Below are positions 22,278 through 37,200 of a stretch of 64,000 nucleotides of DNA, piece by piece. The position numbers were made by a program, and so were the translations under genes. This stretch comes from Serripes groenlandicus (Eukaryota; Mollusca; Bivalvia; Cardiida; Cardiidae). Numbering within the stretch: position 1 is the first letter of the stretch; each line of letters begins with the position of its first letter. Location of the stretch: the NCBI GenBank assembly GCA_031761405.1, contig JASEVX010000008.1, forward strand, positions 41,643,175 through 41,707,174. Direction: 5' to 3'. The notes beneath the pieces were generated by a model that did not search any database, was not told where the DNA came from, and saw nothing but the letters and a program-made list of their open reading frames with translations.

Positions 22278-25200
22278 CTGAAAGAAAGTAAAAGTGCAAC
22301 AGGTTATAAGATGTTTAACCCTTTCCCAAATACAGATGCTTTCTGACGTGTCTGCAGCAAACATCCTATGTCCCAATATTTCCAACTTTATCTAATAATT
22401 GTTTTTTTCAATTTATAGAGTTTCCATATTTTTTACTTATGTTTTCAAAGTCCTCTGTTGCAGATTTGTTGCATACATGTGGAAAGGGCTAAGATGGCCC
22501 TAAAGCGATCACCTGAGTGTTAGTAAATTAGGAGCAAATATTTAACTGTAAATATCTGGCAAAACTTGATCAGGAGTGCAAATGAAACTGCAAGGAGTGG
22601 ACACTGTTAAAGAAATAACTTATCAGAAGAGGCTATTTGTATCTTTAAATCTAACAAGAACGTTAACAAGAGGGCAATGAGGCCCTGGAGCGCTCAACTT
22701 AGAATGGGCTATTTAAGACTTAACTCTTTCAGCGCCAATAGCAATATCATCAAGACAAACTTTTTAACAAAATTTCAAGCTGCTCAAGTCAGAAACGCGA
22801 TGTCTATAGTGTCAACAATTTGGCCTAGTGACCTAGTTTTTGACAAATATTCTGACAAAGTTTCAACAAGCTCTAGCCAAAAATGTGGCTTCCAGAGTGT
22901 TAACAAGATTGTTCTTCAATTTGGCCTAGTGACCTAGTTGTTGAACTGTTATGACCCATATTCGAATTAGGCCTAGATATTATCGACACAAACTTTCTGA
23001 CAAAGGTTCAAGCTGCTTAAGTAAATAATGTGATCTCTAAAGTGTTAACAAGACTTTTCTACAGTATGGCCTAGTGACCTAGTTTTTGACCTGACCAAAC
23101 CCATATTCGAAGTTAGCCTAGATATCATCAAGAAAAACTTTCTAACAAAGTCTCAACATGCTCAAGTTTAAAATGCAGCTTTCAGAGTGTTAACAAGATT
23201 TTCCTTAAGTTTGGCCTAGTGATTTAGTTTTTGACCCGCCATGACCTATATTCAAACTTGGCGTAGATATCACTAAGACAAACATTATGACAACATTTTA
23301 TCATGCTCAAGCCAAAAATGTGGCTTTGGCTTCCAGAGTGTTAACGAGATTTTCCTTAAATTTGGCTTAGTGACCTAGTTTTTGAGCAGACATGACACAT
23401 ATTCGAACCTGGCCTAGAAATCATCAAGACAAACTTTCTGACAAGTTTCAACATGCTCAAGTTTAAAATACTGCTTCCAGTGTTAACAAAATTTTCCTTC
23501 AATTTGGCCTAGGGACCTAGTTTTTGACCAACATGACCTATATTTGAACTTGGCCTAAATATCACTAAGACAAACATTCTGACAAAGTTTCAACATGCGG
23601 CTTCCAGAGTGTTAACAAGATTTTTATTTAATTTGATCTAGTGAACTAGTTTGTGACCCCACATGACCCAGTTTAAAACTTGGCCTATATTTGATGAAGA
23701 TGTAAGTTCTGATACTTTCATGAAGATTGGTTGCAAAATGTTGCCTCTAGAGTGTTAACAAGCAAATGTTGACAACGAACGACGGACAAAAGGCGATCAC
23801 AAAAACTCACCTTGAGCACAAGAGTTAAAAAGGGAATTTTCAAAATTTGTCATTTTGCCCTTTTTCTGATGTCGCCTGACTGCCATGTTTTTCAACCAAT
23901 CCAATAAATATGGCTTGATCAATATTTCTACAGGGTCACCCAAGGAACATTCTACCAAATTAAATTGAAATCTGACAAGCAGATTCAGGGAAGATTTTTT
24001 TTAAAGTTTGGACATTTTGCCCCCTTTCTGATGCCGCTGCAACCAAAGTTCTCAACGGAATTTAAATCTTTGAACAATTTTGAAAGAGGACCACCAAAGG
24101 AAGATTCCTGTGAATATTGGTTGAAATTGGTCCAATGGTTTAGGAGATGATGTTTAAAGCTAAAAGTTAACAACAGACGACGGACAGAGAGTGATCAGAA
24201 TAGATCACTTTGAGCCTTCGGCTCAGGTGATCTAAAAACAATTGTCAACCTACTACCTAGACACAATGTACTACATCAGTGACAAATCTAGAATTCGAAA
24301 ACAAAGGGGGGGGGGGGGGGGGGGGGGGGGGGGGATTTCATAAGAAAAATTGATTTTATTAACAAATTGAGCCATTTTTCTATTTCTGTATATATGTAAA
24401 GATGTAAAGAATTCCCTCTTCAATACAAATTTAGGGGGTGATTATTCAAAACAGTGTGAGAATAAGCATGATGGCCCTTGATTGCTCACCTTGGTCATCC
24501 AACCACACAGTCAAGCACATGCTGTAAGGTAAGCTTATAATGGAATATAAACAGTTCTCTTAAATTTTGCCTGGTGACCATGTGTTATACACAATATTTT
24601 CCTTCTTAGTATTTAAACCAACATAGCCCATATTCAACCTAGGCCTGGATATCATCAAGACAAATAATTTGATAAAGTTTCAAGCTGCTGAAGCAAAAGT
24701 ACAATCTCTATAGTTTCAACTAAGTTTTTCTGAAATTGAGGAAAGTGTTAACACTTGACCTTTATTCCACCTTAACCTAGATATCTCCAAGACAATTATT
24801 CTGAAATAGTTTCATCATGCTCAATTAAAAAATACAGTTTTCAGAGTGTTAACAAGATTGTTCTTCAATTTGGCTAAGTGACCTAGTTTTTAAACTGACA
24901 TGACCCATATATATGAGAGCTTGACCTACATATCATCAAGACAAACATTCTGATAAAGTTTTAACTTGCTCAAGTTAAAAATGCGGCATCCAGAGTGATA
25001 ACAAGATTTCCCTCCCATTTGGCATAGTGACCTAGTTTCTGACCCAATATGACCCATATTCAAATATGGACTAGATATCATTCAGACAAACATTTTGACA
25101 ACATTTCAAGCTGCTGCAGCAAATAATGTGGCCTCCCGAATGTAAACAAGATTTTCCTTCAATTTGGCCTTGTGACCTTGTTTTTGCCCCAACATGACCC

Positions 25201-28200
25201 ATATTCAAACTTGACCTAGATAAACATTCAGACAAAATTTAAACCTGCTGAAGCAAAAATTGCGGTCTAGGTCAACATTTTCTTCAAATTGACCTAATTT
25301 TCCTTCAAATAACTTTTTGACCAGACATAATCCATATTAGAACTTGACCTTCATATCATCAAGACAAACATTCAGATAAAGTTTCAACATGCTCAAGTTA
25401 AAAATGCGGCGTCCAGAGCATTAACAAGATTTTCCTTCAATTTGACCTAGTGACCTAGTTTTTGACATCATATGGCATAGTTTCGAATTGTCCAAAATTT
25501 GATGGAGATTAATATTCTGATTAACTTTCATGAAGATCTGATGCAAAATGTAGCCTAAAGTGTTCACATGGCAATTGTTGACGACGCACAACACCGATGC
25601 CGGACAAAATGTGAACAGGTGAGCTAAAAACGGTGTAAACAAGATTTTTCTTAGATTTGGCCTAGTGACCTAGTTTTTGATCGGCCATGACCTACATGTA
25701 TATTCAAATTGAGCCTAGATACCATCCAGACAATTATTCTGACAAAGTTTATTTCACCCTGAGTAATGGGATTGGGGTATAGGTACAAATACCGCATTGG
25801 TACAGTGGTTGGCCTTTTCACAAAGTTAAGCAACTAACATCACAGTAAGTGACTAGATAGGTGACCTGTGGTGGCTTAACTCTGTGAAGGACCCAGTACA
25901 TAATAAATAAAAATGGAGTGCTCCGCGGAGCACGTGTGTCACCTGCACCTGCTCATTGAAAGTGTGGCGAAAAAGTGTGACTAAAAAGTGTGACGGACAG
26001 ACAGACGCCGGCCAAAAAAAAAAGTAATCCCTACGTGCCTACCATGCTACGCAGGGTGACACAAAAATGATGGCAGTGTTGGGATTCTGGGGGTAACATC
26101 ACCAGACACAAGTGGTTCCCAGTGAACTGATGTTATATAGGCTCTGCGCTGGTGTACTGCTAATGTGCAATTATGTCACTATGGGTGAATTTGGGTGGAA
26201 GTCAAGGGAGAAATGTAACAGGAATGGGGTATAGGTATAAATACCAATTGCAGTAGAAGCCTGCTTTTATAGTAACATTGGTAGAGTGGTTGGCGTTTTC
26301 ACAAAGTTAGGCAACGTACGTAGAGGTAAGTGCCTTGGAGGGTGACCCGCATTAGCCTAATTCTGTGAAGGACCCAGTACATGTTACCCTTGTGACCTAA
26401 TTTTTGACCTCTTATGACCCAGTTTCAAACTTGACCAAGAATTGATGGAGATGTACGTTCTGCAGTGGTAAAAATAAATATTTTTTAAATGTGCTTGTTT
26501 GACCTAGATTATAACCCGACATGACCTTTATTTAAATTAAGACTAGATTTCAGCATTAAGACAACATTTTCATCCTTCCTGAGTTAAAAATACAGCCTCT
26601 GGAGTACTAATGACCTAGTTCTTCACCTAACATAACCCATATTTGTCAAAATGCTGCCTCTAGATTACTTACAATCTTTTAAAGTTTGAGCTTATGACCG
26701 GTTTTCTATTTTGCCTAGATATCAACCAGATAAACTTGATGTTAACAGTTGCCTCTAAAGTGACCTCAAGTCAAGAACAATGGAAGATACACAAGGTGAT
26801 TTATATAAGTTTATCTTGAGCTAAACAAAAGAGCCATGACGGCCCTGAAGCACTCACCTGAATTATGAAGTGTGATTTGTCATGCCTACCACAATAAAAA
26901 AAATATTTAACCAATCAACTTGCCTTGAAGAAATCTTGTACAGGGTCACCCAAGGCACATTTCTACAAAATTATTCTGAAATTGGCCAGACATTTTTGGA
27001 AAGAAGACTTTTAAAGTTCTCAAAATAGCCCCACCCCTGGGAACCACATTTTTTCACTAATCAACATGGCTTGGAGGAATCAGATAAAAGGTCACCCAAA
27101 GATCATTTCTACAAAATGAAAATTGCAAGATTCTATCGGAGAAAAGGATATTTAAGGTTTCACTATAGCCATGAAGAGCAAAACTGCCTCCGCCCTCTGG
27201 CGGCCATGTTTTGGACTAAACAAATTAATGCAATATTGCAAGCAATACAAAAGTTCACTACTGGACAAACGTTTATAATTTGAAAAAGGCACATTATTCT
27301 GTCAATCCTAACTTTAGAGTTATGCCCCTTGACATACATGGTCTTCTAGTGGTCCTCGTTAAATGTGTGAAGTTCTAGAGTTGTAGACATGACATTACGG
27401 AACAGAGTCTTGAAGTCTGACCTTGACCTTAGGAGTAAGTGGCTGGTTATTGTGCAAGAGACATCATCTTGCTAATAAGAAGTTGTATTAAAATCCATTC
27501 ACGCATGTGGAAGACACAGCCTTGACAAGTCAGAAAGACTGAGAATGTTTGAGCCCAAATAGTGACCTTGACCTTGAGAGTAGGTGGCTGTGTGATGTGC
27601 ATGACACATCATCTGGTTATGGAGAACAATCGTGTGAAATAATATCAAAATCCATTCAGGCATGAGGAAGATACAGCCCGGACAAGACATTTTTGGACAT
27701 ACTGACAGACAGACAAACTGTGATCTTGACCTTGGAAGTAGGTGGCTGGATAAAGTGCATGACACATCCATCTTGTTATGGAGAATAATGATGTGAAGTA
27801 ATATCAAAATCAATTTAAGCATGTGGAAGAAACAGCCCCGACATGAAATTGCAGATGGACGATGTTTTAGCCAACTGGTAGGGGACTTATAACCCACACC
27901 CTATGTTGTCTGTCTTATTTGTCAAATTTATATGACTTAGAAGATCACCAAAGAAATTATTATGAACCTGTAAGTAGTCCAAAATCAATATCAATAGTTT
28001 AAACAAGGTACAGTCCTATCAAACATTTCTCATTTCAATCTTTGACCTTAAAGTGTGACCTTGATCTTTGAGTTAGGCATGTGTCTTGTCCGCATGTCAC
28101 CTCATCATAGTGAACATATGAGCCCAGATATTTTGGAATCCTATGATGCATATTTGAGATGTGAGCCGGACAAGGTAGTCCTATCAAACAGTACTCATTT

Positions 28201-31200
28201 TGGCCTGTGACCTTGACCTTTGAGGTACAGGCCTTGGTATTGTGCGCCACATGTCACCTCATCATGGTAAACATGTGAGCCAAGTTACTTGGGAATTCTA
28301 TGATGCATAGTTTCTCATTTCAACCTATAAGTGTGACCTTGACCTTTGAGGTACAGGCCTGTCTTGTTTGCCACATCTCACCTCATCATGGTGAACATGT
28401 GTGCCCAGTAACTTGAATCCTATGATGTATGCTTGAGATGTGAGCTGGAAAGGTACAGTCCTATCATTAAGTACTCATTTTGACCTTTGACCTGTAAGTG
28501 TGATCTTGACCTGGGCCTGGGTCTTGTGTGTGACACGCCACCTCATCATGGTGAACATGTGTGCCCAGTAACTTAAACGATGCATGTAATTATATGATGA
28601 ATGGTTTCTCGTTTCAACCTTTGACCTCTAAATGTGACCTTGACCTTTGAGGTACAGGCCTGGGTCACCTCATCATGGTGAACATGTGTGCCCAGTAACT
28701 TGAATTTTATGATGCACCATTGAGATGTGAGCCTAACAAGATACAGTCTCATCATACAGTACTTACTCATTTTAACATTTGACCTCTAAGTGTGACCTTG
28801 ACCTTTAAGGTACAGGCCTGGGTCTTGTGCGCGACACTCCACCTCATCATGGTTAATGTGAGCCGGACAAGGTACAGTCCTATCAAACAGTACTCATTTT
28901 GACCTTTGGCCTCTTAGTGTGACATTAACCTTTGAGGTTCAGGCCTAGGTCTTGAGTGTTACACGCCACCTCATCATGGTGAATGTTTGTGCCAAGTTTC
29001 TTGGAAATCCTGTGATGGATGGTTAAGATGCAAGCCTGACAAGGTTAGGTGGGACTGACGGACTGACAGACAGAATCGACCAAAGGTTTAGTCCCCAAAC
29101 TGGTCTCTGACCGGTAGGGGACTAATGACATGGTTTGACAATTTCACAATAGCCATATTCAGCAAAACAGCCATATCCCCTGGTGGCCAGGTTTTTCAAC
29201 CAATCAAATGTTTTGAAGTAATCTGATAGAGGGTCACTCAAGAAACATTTCTACAAAAACAAAATGGAGAAGAAGTTTTAAGTATAGCCATATAAGGCAA
29301 AATAGCCCCGCCTTCCTGCGCCAATGATTTTCGACTTATTAACAAACATGGCTTGAAGGACCTGATAGAGGGTCGCCCAAGGAACATTTACAAAACATTT
29401 TGGAAATCAAACAGAAACCTTTGGGGAAGAAGTACATTTTTTCAGTATAGCCATTTGAGTTAAAACAGCCCAACCTCCTGCGCCCATGTTTTTTAACTTA
29501 TCAACATGGCTTGAAGGAACCTGATAGAGACACACAAAGACAATTTCTACAAATTATTTTCGAAATCGGCAAGATACTTTCAGGAGAAGATTGTTTAAGT
29601 GTTCACTTTAGCCATAAAAGGCCAAACAGCATCTGGCGGCCATGTTTTTCTATTAATCAGCACTGCTTCAAGGAATCTTATAGAGGATCCCCAATATTTC
29701 TACCAAATGATATGAAAATTGGCCAAGCAGTTTGGGAGAAGAAATTTTTTCTTTTTGTTGCATGGAAACCAAAATTCTGGATGGATCAAAAACATTGAAG
29801 GAATTTTGGTGAGGCAATTGAGAGGATGCATTCTGTGAAGTTTCATCCCAAATGACCCACTGGTTACAGAGGTGAAGATGTTGATGGACGACGCACGACG
29901 GTCAAAGGGCAGAGCACAATACATCTGTTACTCACCTTTAACTCTTCCTACTCAGGTGATCTAACAATCGATACATTGGTTTTTATATTATCTATTTATA
30001 ACCTCAGTTTTTTGCCAATTTGGATTTTGAAAATCTAGATTGGACAAAATAGTGACATTTGGATTAACTTGTTTTGATAGTATGAATTTTAAAACAATTT
30101 TCATAAACAACTTTTCGTTTATATCATGGCGTTAACCAGTAAGTTCTACAGGTCTGAAATTTAGCCAAATGGTGGTAAACAAAATGGTGCATTTATTCAA
30201 ACAATGGAAAGACTGTTGGTCTCGCTGTGGTTTAAACATACAACCACTGGATTGACAGATACAAATAGGAAAGATCCTGATAAGACTGTTACTGTTCCAA
30301 AGTTTGGTATATATGTTTACAAGGAACATAATCATGTAACATTGAAACTAAATATTTACCTTGTTTCCACATTCTTAGCTTTTCTCTTTAATGGTGGCTT
30401 CAATGTTCGCTTTAATGAAGGTTTTAATGGTGGCTGAACATATGCAGGCGCTTGCTCTGGGTCAGGGTTAATGCTGGTAGGTGTGTTGCCTTTGAAGTGC
30501 TTTATAAAACAAGAAGGAAAAATATCATGAGGCAACGGTAACACACAGAGCTCTAGGTAAGGGGCATTTCACCTGTTCCAAAATCCTTATTTGACTCTCT
30601 AACTCTAGGTTGTTGTTACTCAAAAGAATAGTCTCAGTGAGACTATTCTTTGAGTACCCATATCATAGGGTCTGGTTTGATAAAAAGAGAGATATTGTAG
30701 GAAAAAGAGCTTTAACCCTTTCCCACCTGCAGACACATTTTAACGCAATAGCAGCAGACGACTTTTGAAAACATTGTGGCCAAAGGTGAAATTGCTCATG
30801 ATGAGCAATTTCACCTTTGGCCACAATGTTTTCCAGTTTATATTGTCATTGGTTAAATGTCGCGCCGTCCCCCACCTTGACTATCAATGCAAGAGTAAAA
30901 GACAAAAAGCAAAATAACAAAACTTTAACGTCTAGCTAAACATGTAACAAGAGCACCACCTGTTGGTGCCCCGACGCTCGTCTGATATTATCCTTTTACG
31001 GTTTATTTATTTTATATACAAGAGGGCCATGATGGCCCTAGATCGCTCACCTTATTATACAATGTACTGCAATGCAAAACACACCAAGACAATTATTCTG
31101 AATGCAACCTCCACAGTGTTAACAAGATTTTCCTTCATTTGGCCTAGTAATCCATATTTTCTTACCTGATATGACCCATATTCCAACATGGACTAGATAT

Positions 31201-34200
31201 CATCAATACAACATTCTGACAAAGTTTCAACTTGTTCAAAGTAAAAAATGCGGCCTCCGGAGTTTGAACAATATTTTCTTTATTGACCTTGTTTCTGACC
31301 CAATATAACCCATATTCGATCTTGTCCTAGATATCATTCAGCTCAATATTCTGACCAAATTTCAAGCTGCTGAAGCAAACAATGCGGCCGGCTTCTACAG
31401 TGTTAACAAGATTTCCTTCAATTCGGCCTACTGACCTAGTTTCTGACCCAATATGACCCATATTCGAACTTGACCTAGACATTTTTAAGACAAACATTCT
31501 AACAAATGTTCAAACTTCTGAAGCAAAGGTTGTGGCCGCTAATGCGTTAATAAGTTTTCCTTCAATTTGACCTTGTGACCTACTTTTTGACCAAACATGA
31601 CCCATGTTAGAACTTGACGTACATATAATCAAGACAAACATTCTGATAAATTTTCATCATGCTCAAGTTAACCTGAGAGTTAACCAGATTTTCCTTCAAT
31701 TTAACCTAGTGACCTACTTTTTGACCCAACATGACCCATGTTTGAACTTGACCTACATATCATCAAGACAAACATTCCGATAAAAGTTTCAACATGCTCA
31801 AGTTGAAAAAGTGGCCTCTAGAGAGTTAACCAGATTTTCCTTCAATTTAACCTAGTGACTTGACCCAACATGACCCATGTTTGAACTTGACCTACATATC
31901 ATCAAGACAAACATTCTGATAAAGTTTCAACATGCTCAAGTTGAAAAAGTGGCCTCTAGAGTATTAACAAGATCATCCTTCAATTTGACCTAGTGACCTA
32001 GTTTTTGACCCAGCGTGACCCATATTCAACCTTGGCTTAGATATCATTCAGTTCAACATTCTGACCAATTGTAAGCTGCTAAAGCAACAAGAGGGCCACG
32101 ATTGCCCTGGAATCGCTCACCTGATTTTTTATTGTTTTTCACTTTAGCTATATAAGCCCCGCCCCCCTGGCGAACATAGTTTCCGACCAATCAACTTGGT
32201 CTGAAGGAATCTGATAGAGGGTCACCCTAGGAACATTTCTACAAAGTTATTTGAAAATCGGCCTGACACTTTTGGAGGAGAGATTTTTTAAGTTTTCACT
32301 ATAGCCATATAATGCAAAATAGCCCTCCCCCCTGGCGGCCATGTTTTTCGACCAATCAACATGGCTTGAAGGAATCTGAAAGTGGGTCACTTAAGGAACA
32401 TTTCTACAAAATTATTTGAATATCGGCCTGACACTTTTGGAGAAGAAGATTTTTTTTAGTTTTCACTATAGCCATATACGGCAAAATAGCCCCGCCCCAC
32501 CCCTGGCAGACATGTTTTTCGACCAATCAACTTAGCTTGAAGGAATCTGATAGAGGGTCATCCAAGGAACATTTCTACAAAATAATTTGAAAATCGGCCC
32601 GACACTTTCTGAGGAGAATTTTTTTAAGTTTCACTATAGCCATATAAGGCAAAATAGCCCCACCCCCAACCTGGCGGCCATGTTTTTTTACCAATCAATA
32701 TGGCTTGAAGGAATCTGATAGAGGGTCATCCAAGGAACATTTCTACAAAATTATTTGAAAATCTGCCAACCAGTTTGGGAGAAGAAGAATTTTGAAGTTT
32801 TTTTCATTTCGTTGCCATGGAAACCAGAATTCTGCATGGATCCCAAAAACTTGAAGGAAATCTAGTGAGGTCATTGAGAGGATGCTTTCTGTGAAGTTTC
32901 ATCCCAATTGACCTAAAGGTTACTGAGGAGAAGAAGTTGACGGAAGACAGTCGAAAGGCGATCAAAATAACTCACCTTGAGCAAAGCTCAGGTGAGCTAA
33001 AAAATGTGGCTTTAATCTTAGACATTTTTAAGACAAACATTCTGACAAAATTTCAAGCAAAAATTGAAACCTCTGGAGTGTTAACAAGATTTTCCTTCAA
33101 TTTAACCTAGCAACATGAATTTCTTCAAATTCAGAATGAATATTTACATATTATAATGACCGCACAGTCGCACACAACTGCTATTTTTATAAATCTTAGT
33201 TCATATACATGATAAGATCTTCACGTTGGATGGCTGTCACAATCAGTCAAGATCATAATCTGAGTCTTGTGTATGGACAGGCAAATGAGATAAGCCGATC
33301 AATGCCTGTTGATCATGAGTCACTATATATTTGACAAATTTATCACCTTTTTATCGTCCAAGAGGGCCAGTATCGCTCCACTGCCATTAGGCAAAAATTA
33401 AATCTCCAAACAGCCCCGCCCCCTAGTGGCCATGTTATTTGACCAATCAACATGGCTTGAAGGAATCTGATAGAGGGTCACCCTAGGAAGATTTCTACAA
33501 AATTATTTGAAAATCAGCCTGACACTTTCGGAGGAGAAGTTTTCACTATAGCCATAAAAGGAAAAATAGCCACACCCTCTGGCGACCATGTTTTTTTACC
33601 AATCAACATGGCTTGAAGGAATCTGTAAGAGGGTCTCCCAAGGAACATTTTGAAGAAGAAATTTCTTTAAGTTTTCACTTTAGCCATATAAGGTGAAATA
33701 GCCCGACACTTTTGGAGAAGTTTTTTAAAGTTTTCACTATAGCCATATAAGGCAAAATAGCCATGCCCCCTGGCGGCCATAGTTTTCAACCAATGTACAT
33801 GGCTTATAGGAATCTGATAGAATGTCGCCCAAGGAATATTTCTACAAAATTATTTGAAAATCGGCCTGACACTTTCGGAGGAAATAATTTTTAAGTTTTC
33901 ACTATAGCCATATAAGGCAAAATAGCCCCGCCCCCTGGCGGCCATGTTTTTCAACCAATGAATCAGATTGTGGGTCACTAAAGGAACATTTCTACAAAAT
34001 AATTTGAAAAACGGCCTGACACTTTTGTCGGAGAAGATTTTTTAAGGTTTCACTATAGCCATATAAGGCAAAGTTCGAACTTGACTTACATATTATCAAG
34101 ACAAACATTCTGATAAAGTTTCAACATGCTCAAGCTGAAATCGTGGCCTCTAGAGTGTTAACTGACCAAATTGTAAGCTGCTAAAGCAAAAAATGTGGCT

Positions 34201-37200
34201 TCTACAGTGTTAACAAGATTTTCCTTCAATTTGACCTAGTGACCTAGTTTCTGACCCAATATGACCCATATTCGAACTTGACCTAGACATTTTTAAGACA
34301 AACATTCTGACAAAATTTCAAATTGCTGATGCAAAAATTGCGGCCTCTGGAGTGTTAACAAGATTTTCCTTCAATTTGACCTATTGACCTACTTTTTGAC
34401 CCGACATGACCCATGTTCGAGCTTGACACTTATCATCAAGACAAACATTCTGATAAAGTTTCAATATGCTCAAGTTGAAAATGTGGCCTCCAGAGTGTTA
34501 TTAAGATTTCACTTCAATTTGACCTAGTTTTTGACCTCATATGGCCCAGTTTCGAACTTGTCAAATATTTGATGGAGATGAATGTTCTGATAAACTTTCA
34601 TGAAGATTGGATGCAAAATGTAGCCTGTAGAGTGTTAACAAGAGCAAATGTTGACGACGCACGACGGACTGACGCTGGACAAAATGTGATATCACAATAG
34701 CTCACCTTGCACTTCGTGCATAGGTGAGCTAAACAAATCTTCAAATTTTTCGACACTTTCGGAGGAGAAGTTTTTACTATAGCCATATAAGGCAAAATAG
34801 CCATGCCCTCTGGCGACCATGTTTTTTGACCAATCAACATGGCTTGAAGGAATCTGTAAGCGGGTCTCCCAAGGAACATTTTGAAGAAGAAGATTTTTTA
34901 AGTTTTCACTTTAGCCATATAAGGCGAAATAGCCTCGCCCACAGGCAGCCATAGTTTTTGACCAATCTACATGGCTTGAAGGAATCTGATAGAGGGTCAC
35001 TCTAAGTACATTTCTACTAAATTATTTGAAAATCGGCCTGACACTTTTGTCGGAGAAGTTTTTACTATAGCCATATAAGGCAAAATAGCCACGCCCTCTG
35101 GCGACCATGTTTTTTAAGGCAAAATAGCCACGCCCTCTGGCGACCATGTTTTTTGACCAATCAACATGGCTTGAAGGAATCTGTAAGAGGGTCTCTCAAG
35201 GAATATTTCTACAAAATTATTTGAAAATTGGCCAAAACCTTTCGGAGAGGAAGATTTTTTAAGTTTTCACTATAGCCATATAAGGCAAAATAGCCCTGCC
35301 CCCTGGCGGCCATAGTTTTCAACCAATGTACATGGCTTATAGGAATCTGATAGAATGTCGCCCAAGGAATATTTCTACAAAATTATTTGAAAATCGGCCT
35401 GACACTTTCGGAGGAGAAGATTTTTTAAGTTTTCACTTTTTTTATCTTTCGGTTGCCATGGAAACCAGAATTTTGTATGGGTCAAACAAATTTGCAGGGA
35501 TTTAGGAGAGGACATTGAGAGGATGCTTCCTATAAAGTTTCATCCCAATTGGTCAAGTGGTTAGATAGAAGTTATTATAATATTTAAGTCATTACAGAGC
35601 CATACTGCATGATTTCCAAGTAGGCTTGTGATCTGAAAAGTAACTGTCAAATGATATTTCACTGAATATTTTGGTTTACTGCCCTGGAGACAGCAACAGC
35701 TACTAGAACCCTATACATTGGTATAATCTGCCTTTGAAATCCATGTTACAACAAGAGCGCCAACTATCACAAAATATGCCTGTCCTGTTTTTTTGAGACC
35801 AGGTATAGTGATACTGTGATACATGTAATTGGTTGTACGTCAGGCAAATTTAGAGAGCGGACACTGTTAATACAGTTATGGCCATTTCGAGGGACAAAGT
35901 TATTGAGCAGACAAGACCGATTTTAGGTACTTTCTGTCATTAAAGGGCCATAACTCTAGAATGACTTGAGCAATATGGCAGGTTATAGAACTTGTCTGAG
36001 ATATAATGCCCATACACATTCTGACTAAATTTTGTGATGTTTGGATAATTAAGGCTTCTAAAGTAACTGATCGGACAAGACCAATTTGAGGTAATTTCTA
36101 TAATTAAAGGGCAATAACTCCAGAGTGACTACAGCGATGTGGCTGGATATCGAACTTGTTCGAGATATTATGCCAATACACATTTTGACGTTAATTGGTG
36201 GTGATTTGACAAAGGCTTCTAAAGTTATTGAGCAGACAAGACCAATTTTAGGTAATTACTAAATTAAAGAGCAATAACTCTCAAGTGACTAGAGCGATAT
36301 GGCTAGTTGTCCAAGATATTATACCAATACACATTCAGACTAAATTTGGTGATGATTAGACAACGGTTTCTTAAGTTATTTGGCTGACAACATACTGGAC
36401 ACCGCTTGCCTGTACGCTGCAGGTAAAACTATAATACGTCCCGTTTTAAAAACAAGAAGGCCATGATGGCCCTATATCGCTCACCTGATTTAATAGAACT
36501 TCAATAGTTTTCAAAGTTTTTAATATATCTATATATAAGGAAAACGAGCGAGTGGCCATGTTTTTTAACGAATCAGAATAAATTGAACAACATTGTCAGA
36601 GAGTCACACAAGGAACACGTTACAATGTGGTACATTATGTATCTCCTTCTAAAACCTGCATGAAAACTTGAAAACAATACTTTTGGACAAGTAGATTTTT
36701 AAAGTTTTAACAATGCACATATATAAGAAAAACAAGCTCCGCCCCCTGGCGGCCATGTTTTTTAACGGATCGAAAAATATTTAAACAATCTTGTCAAAGG
36801 GTGCCCCAAGGAACATTTGTGCAAAATAATTTTCAAATCGGGCCAGTACTTTTGGACAAGAAGATTTTTAAAATTTTAACAATGCACATATAAGGAAAAC
36901 AAGCTCCGCCCTGGTGTCCATGCTTTTCAACGGATTGGAAATATTTGAACAATCTTGGTAAAGGGTGCCCCAAGGAACATTTGTGCAAAATAATTTTCAA
37001 ATCGGGCCAGTACTTTTGGACAAGAAGATTTTTAAAGTTTTAACAATGCACGTATAAGGAAAACAAGCTCCGCCCTCTGGCTGCCATGTTTTTCAACGGA
37101 TTGGAAATATTTGAACAATCTTGGTAAAGGGTGCCCCAAGGAACATTTGTGCAAAATAATTTTCAAATCGGGCCAGTACTTTTGGACAAGAAGATATTTT

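Noticed and set aside
27499..28770. Minus-strand frames of 65-132 codons with repeated WILILFHTIVLHN-like segments
   Set aside because: By-products of the 160-bp gtgaccttgacc units.
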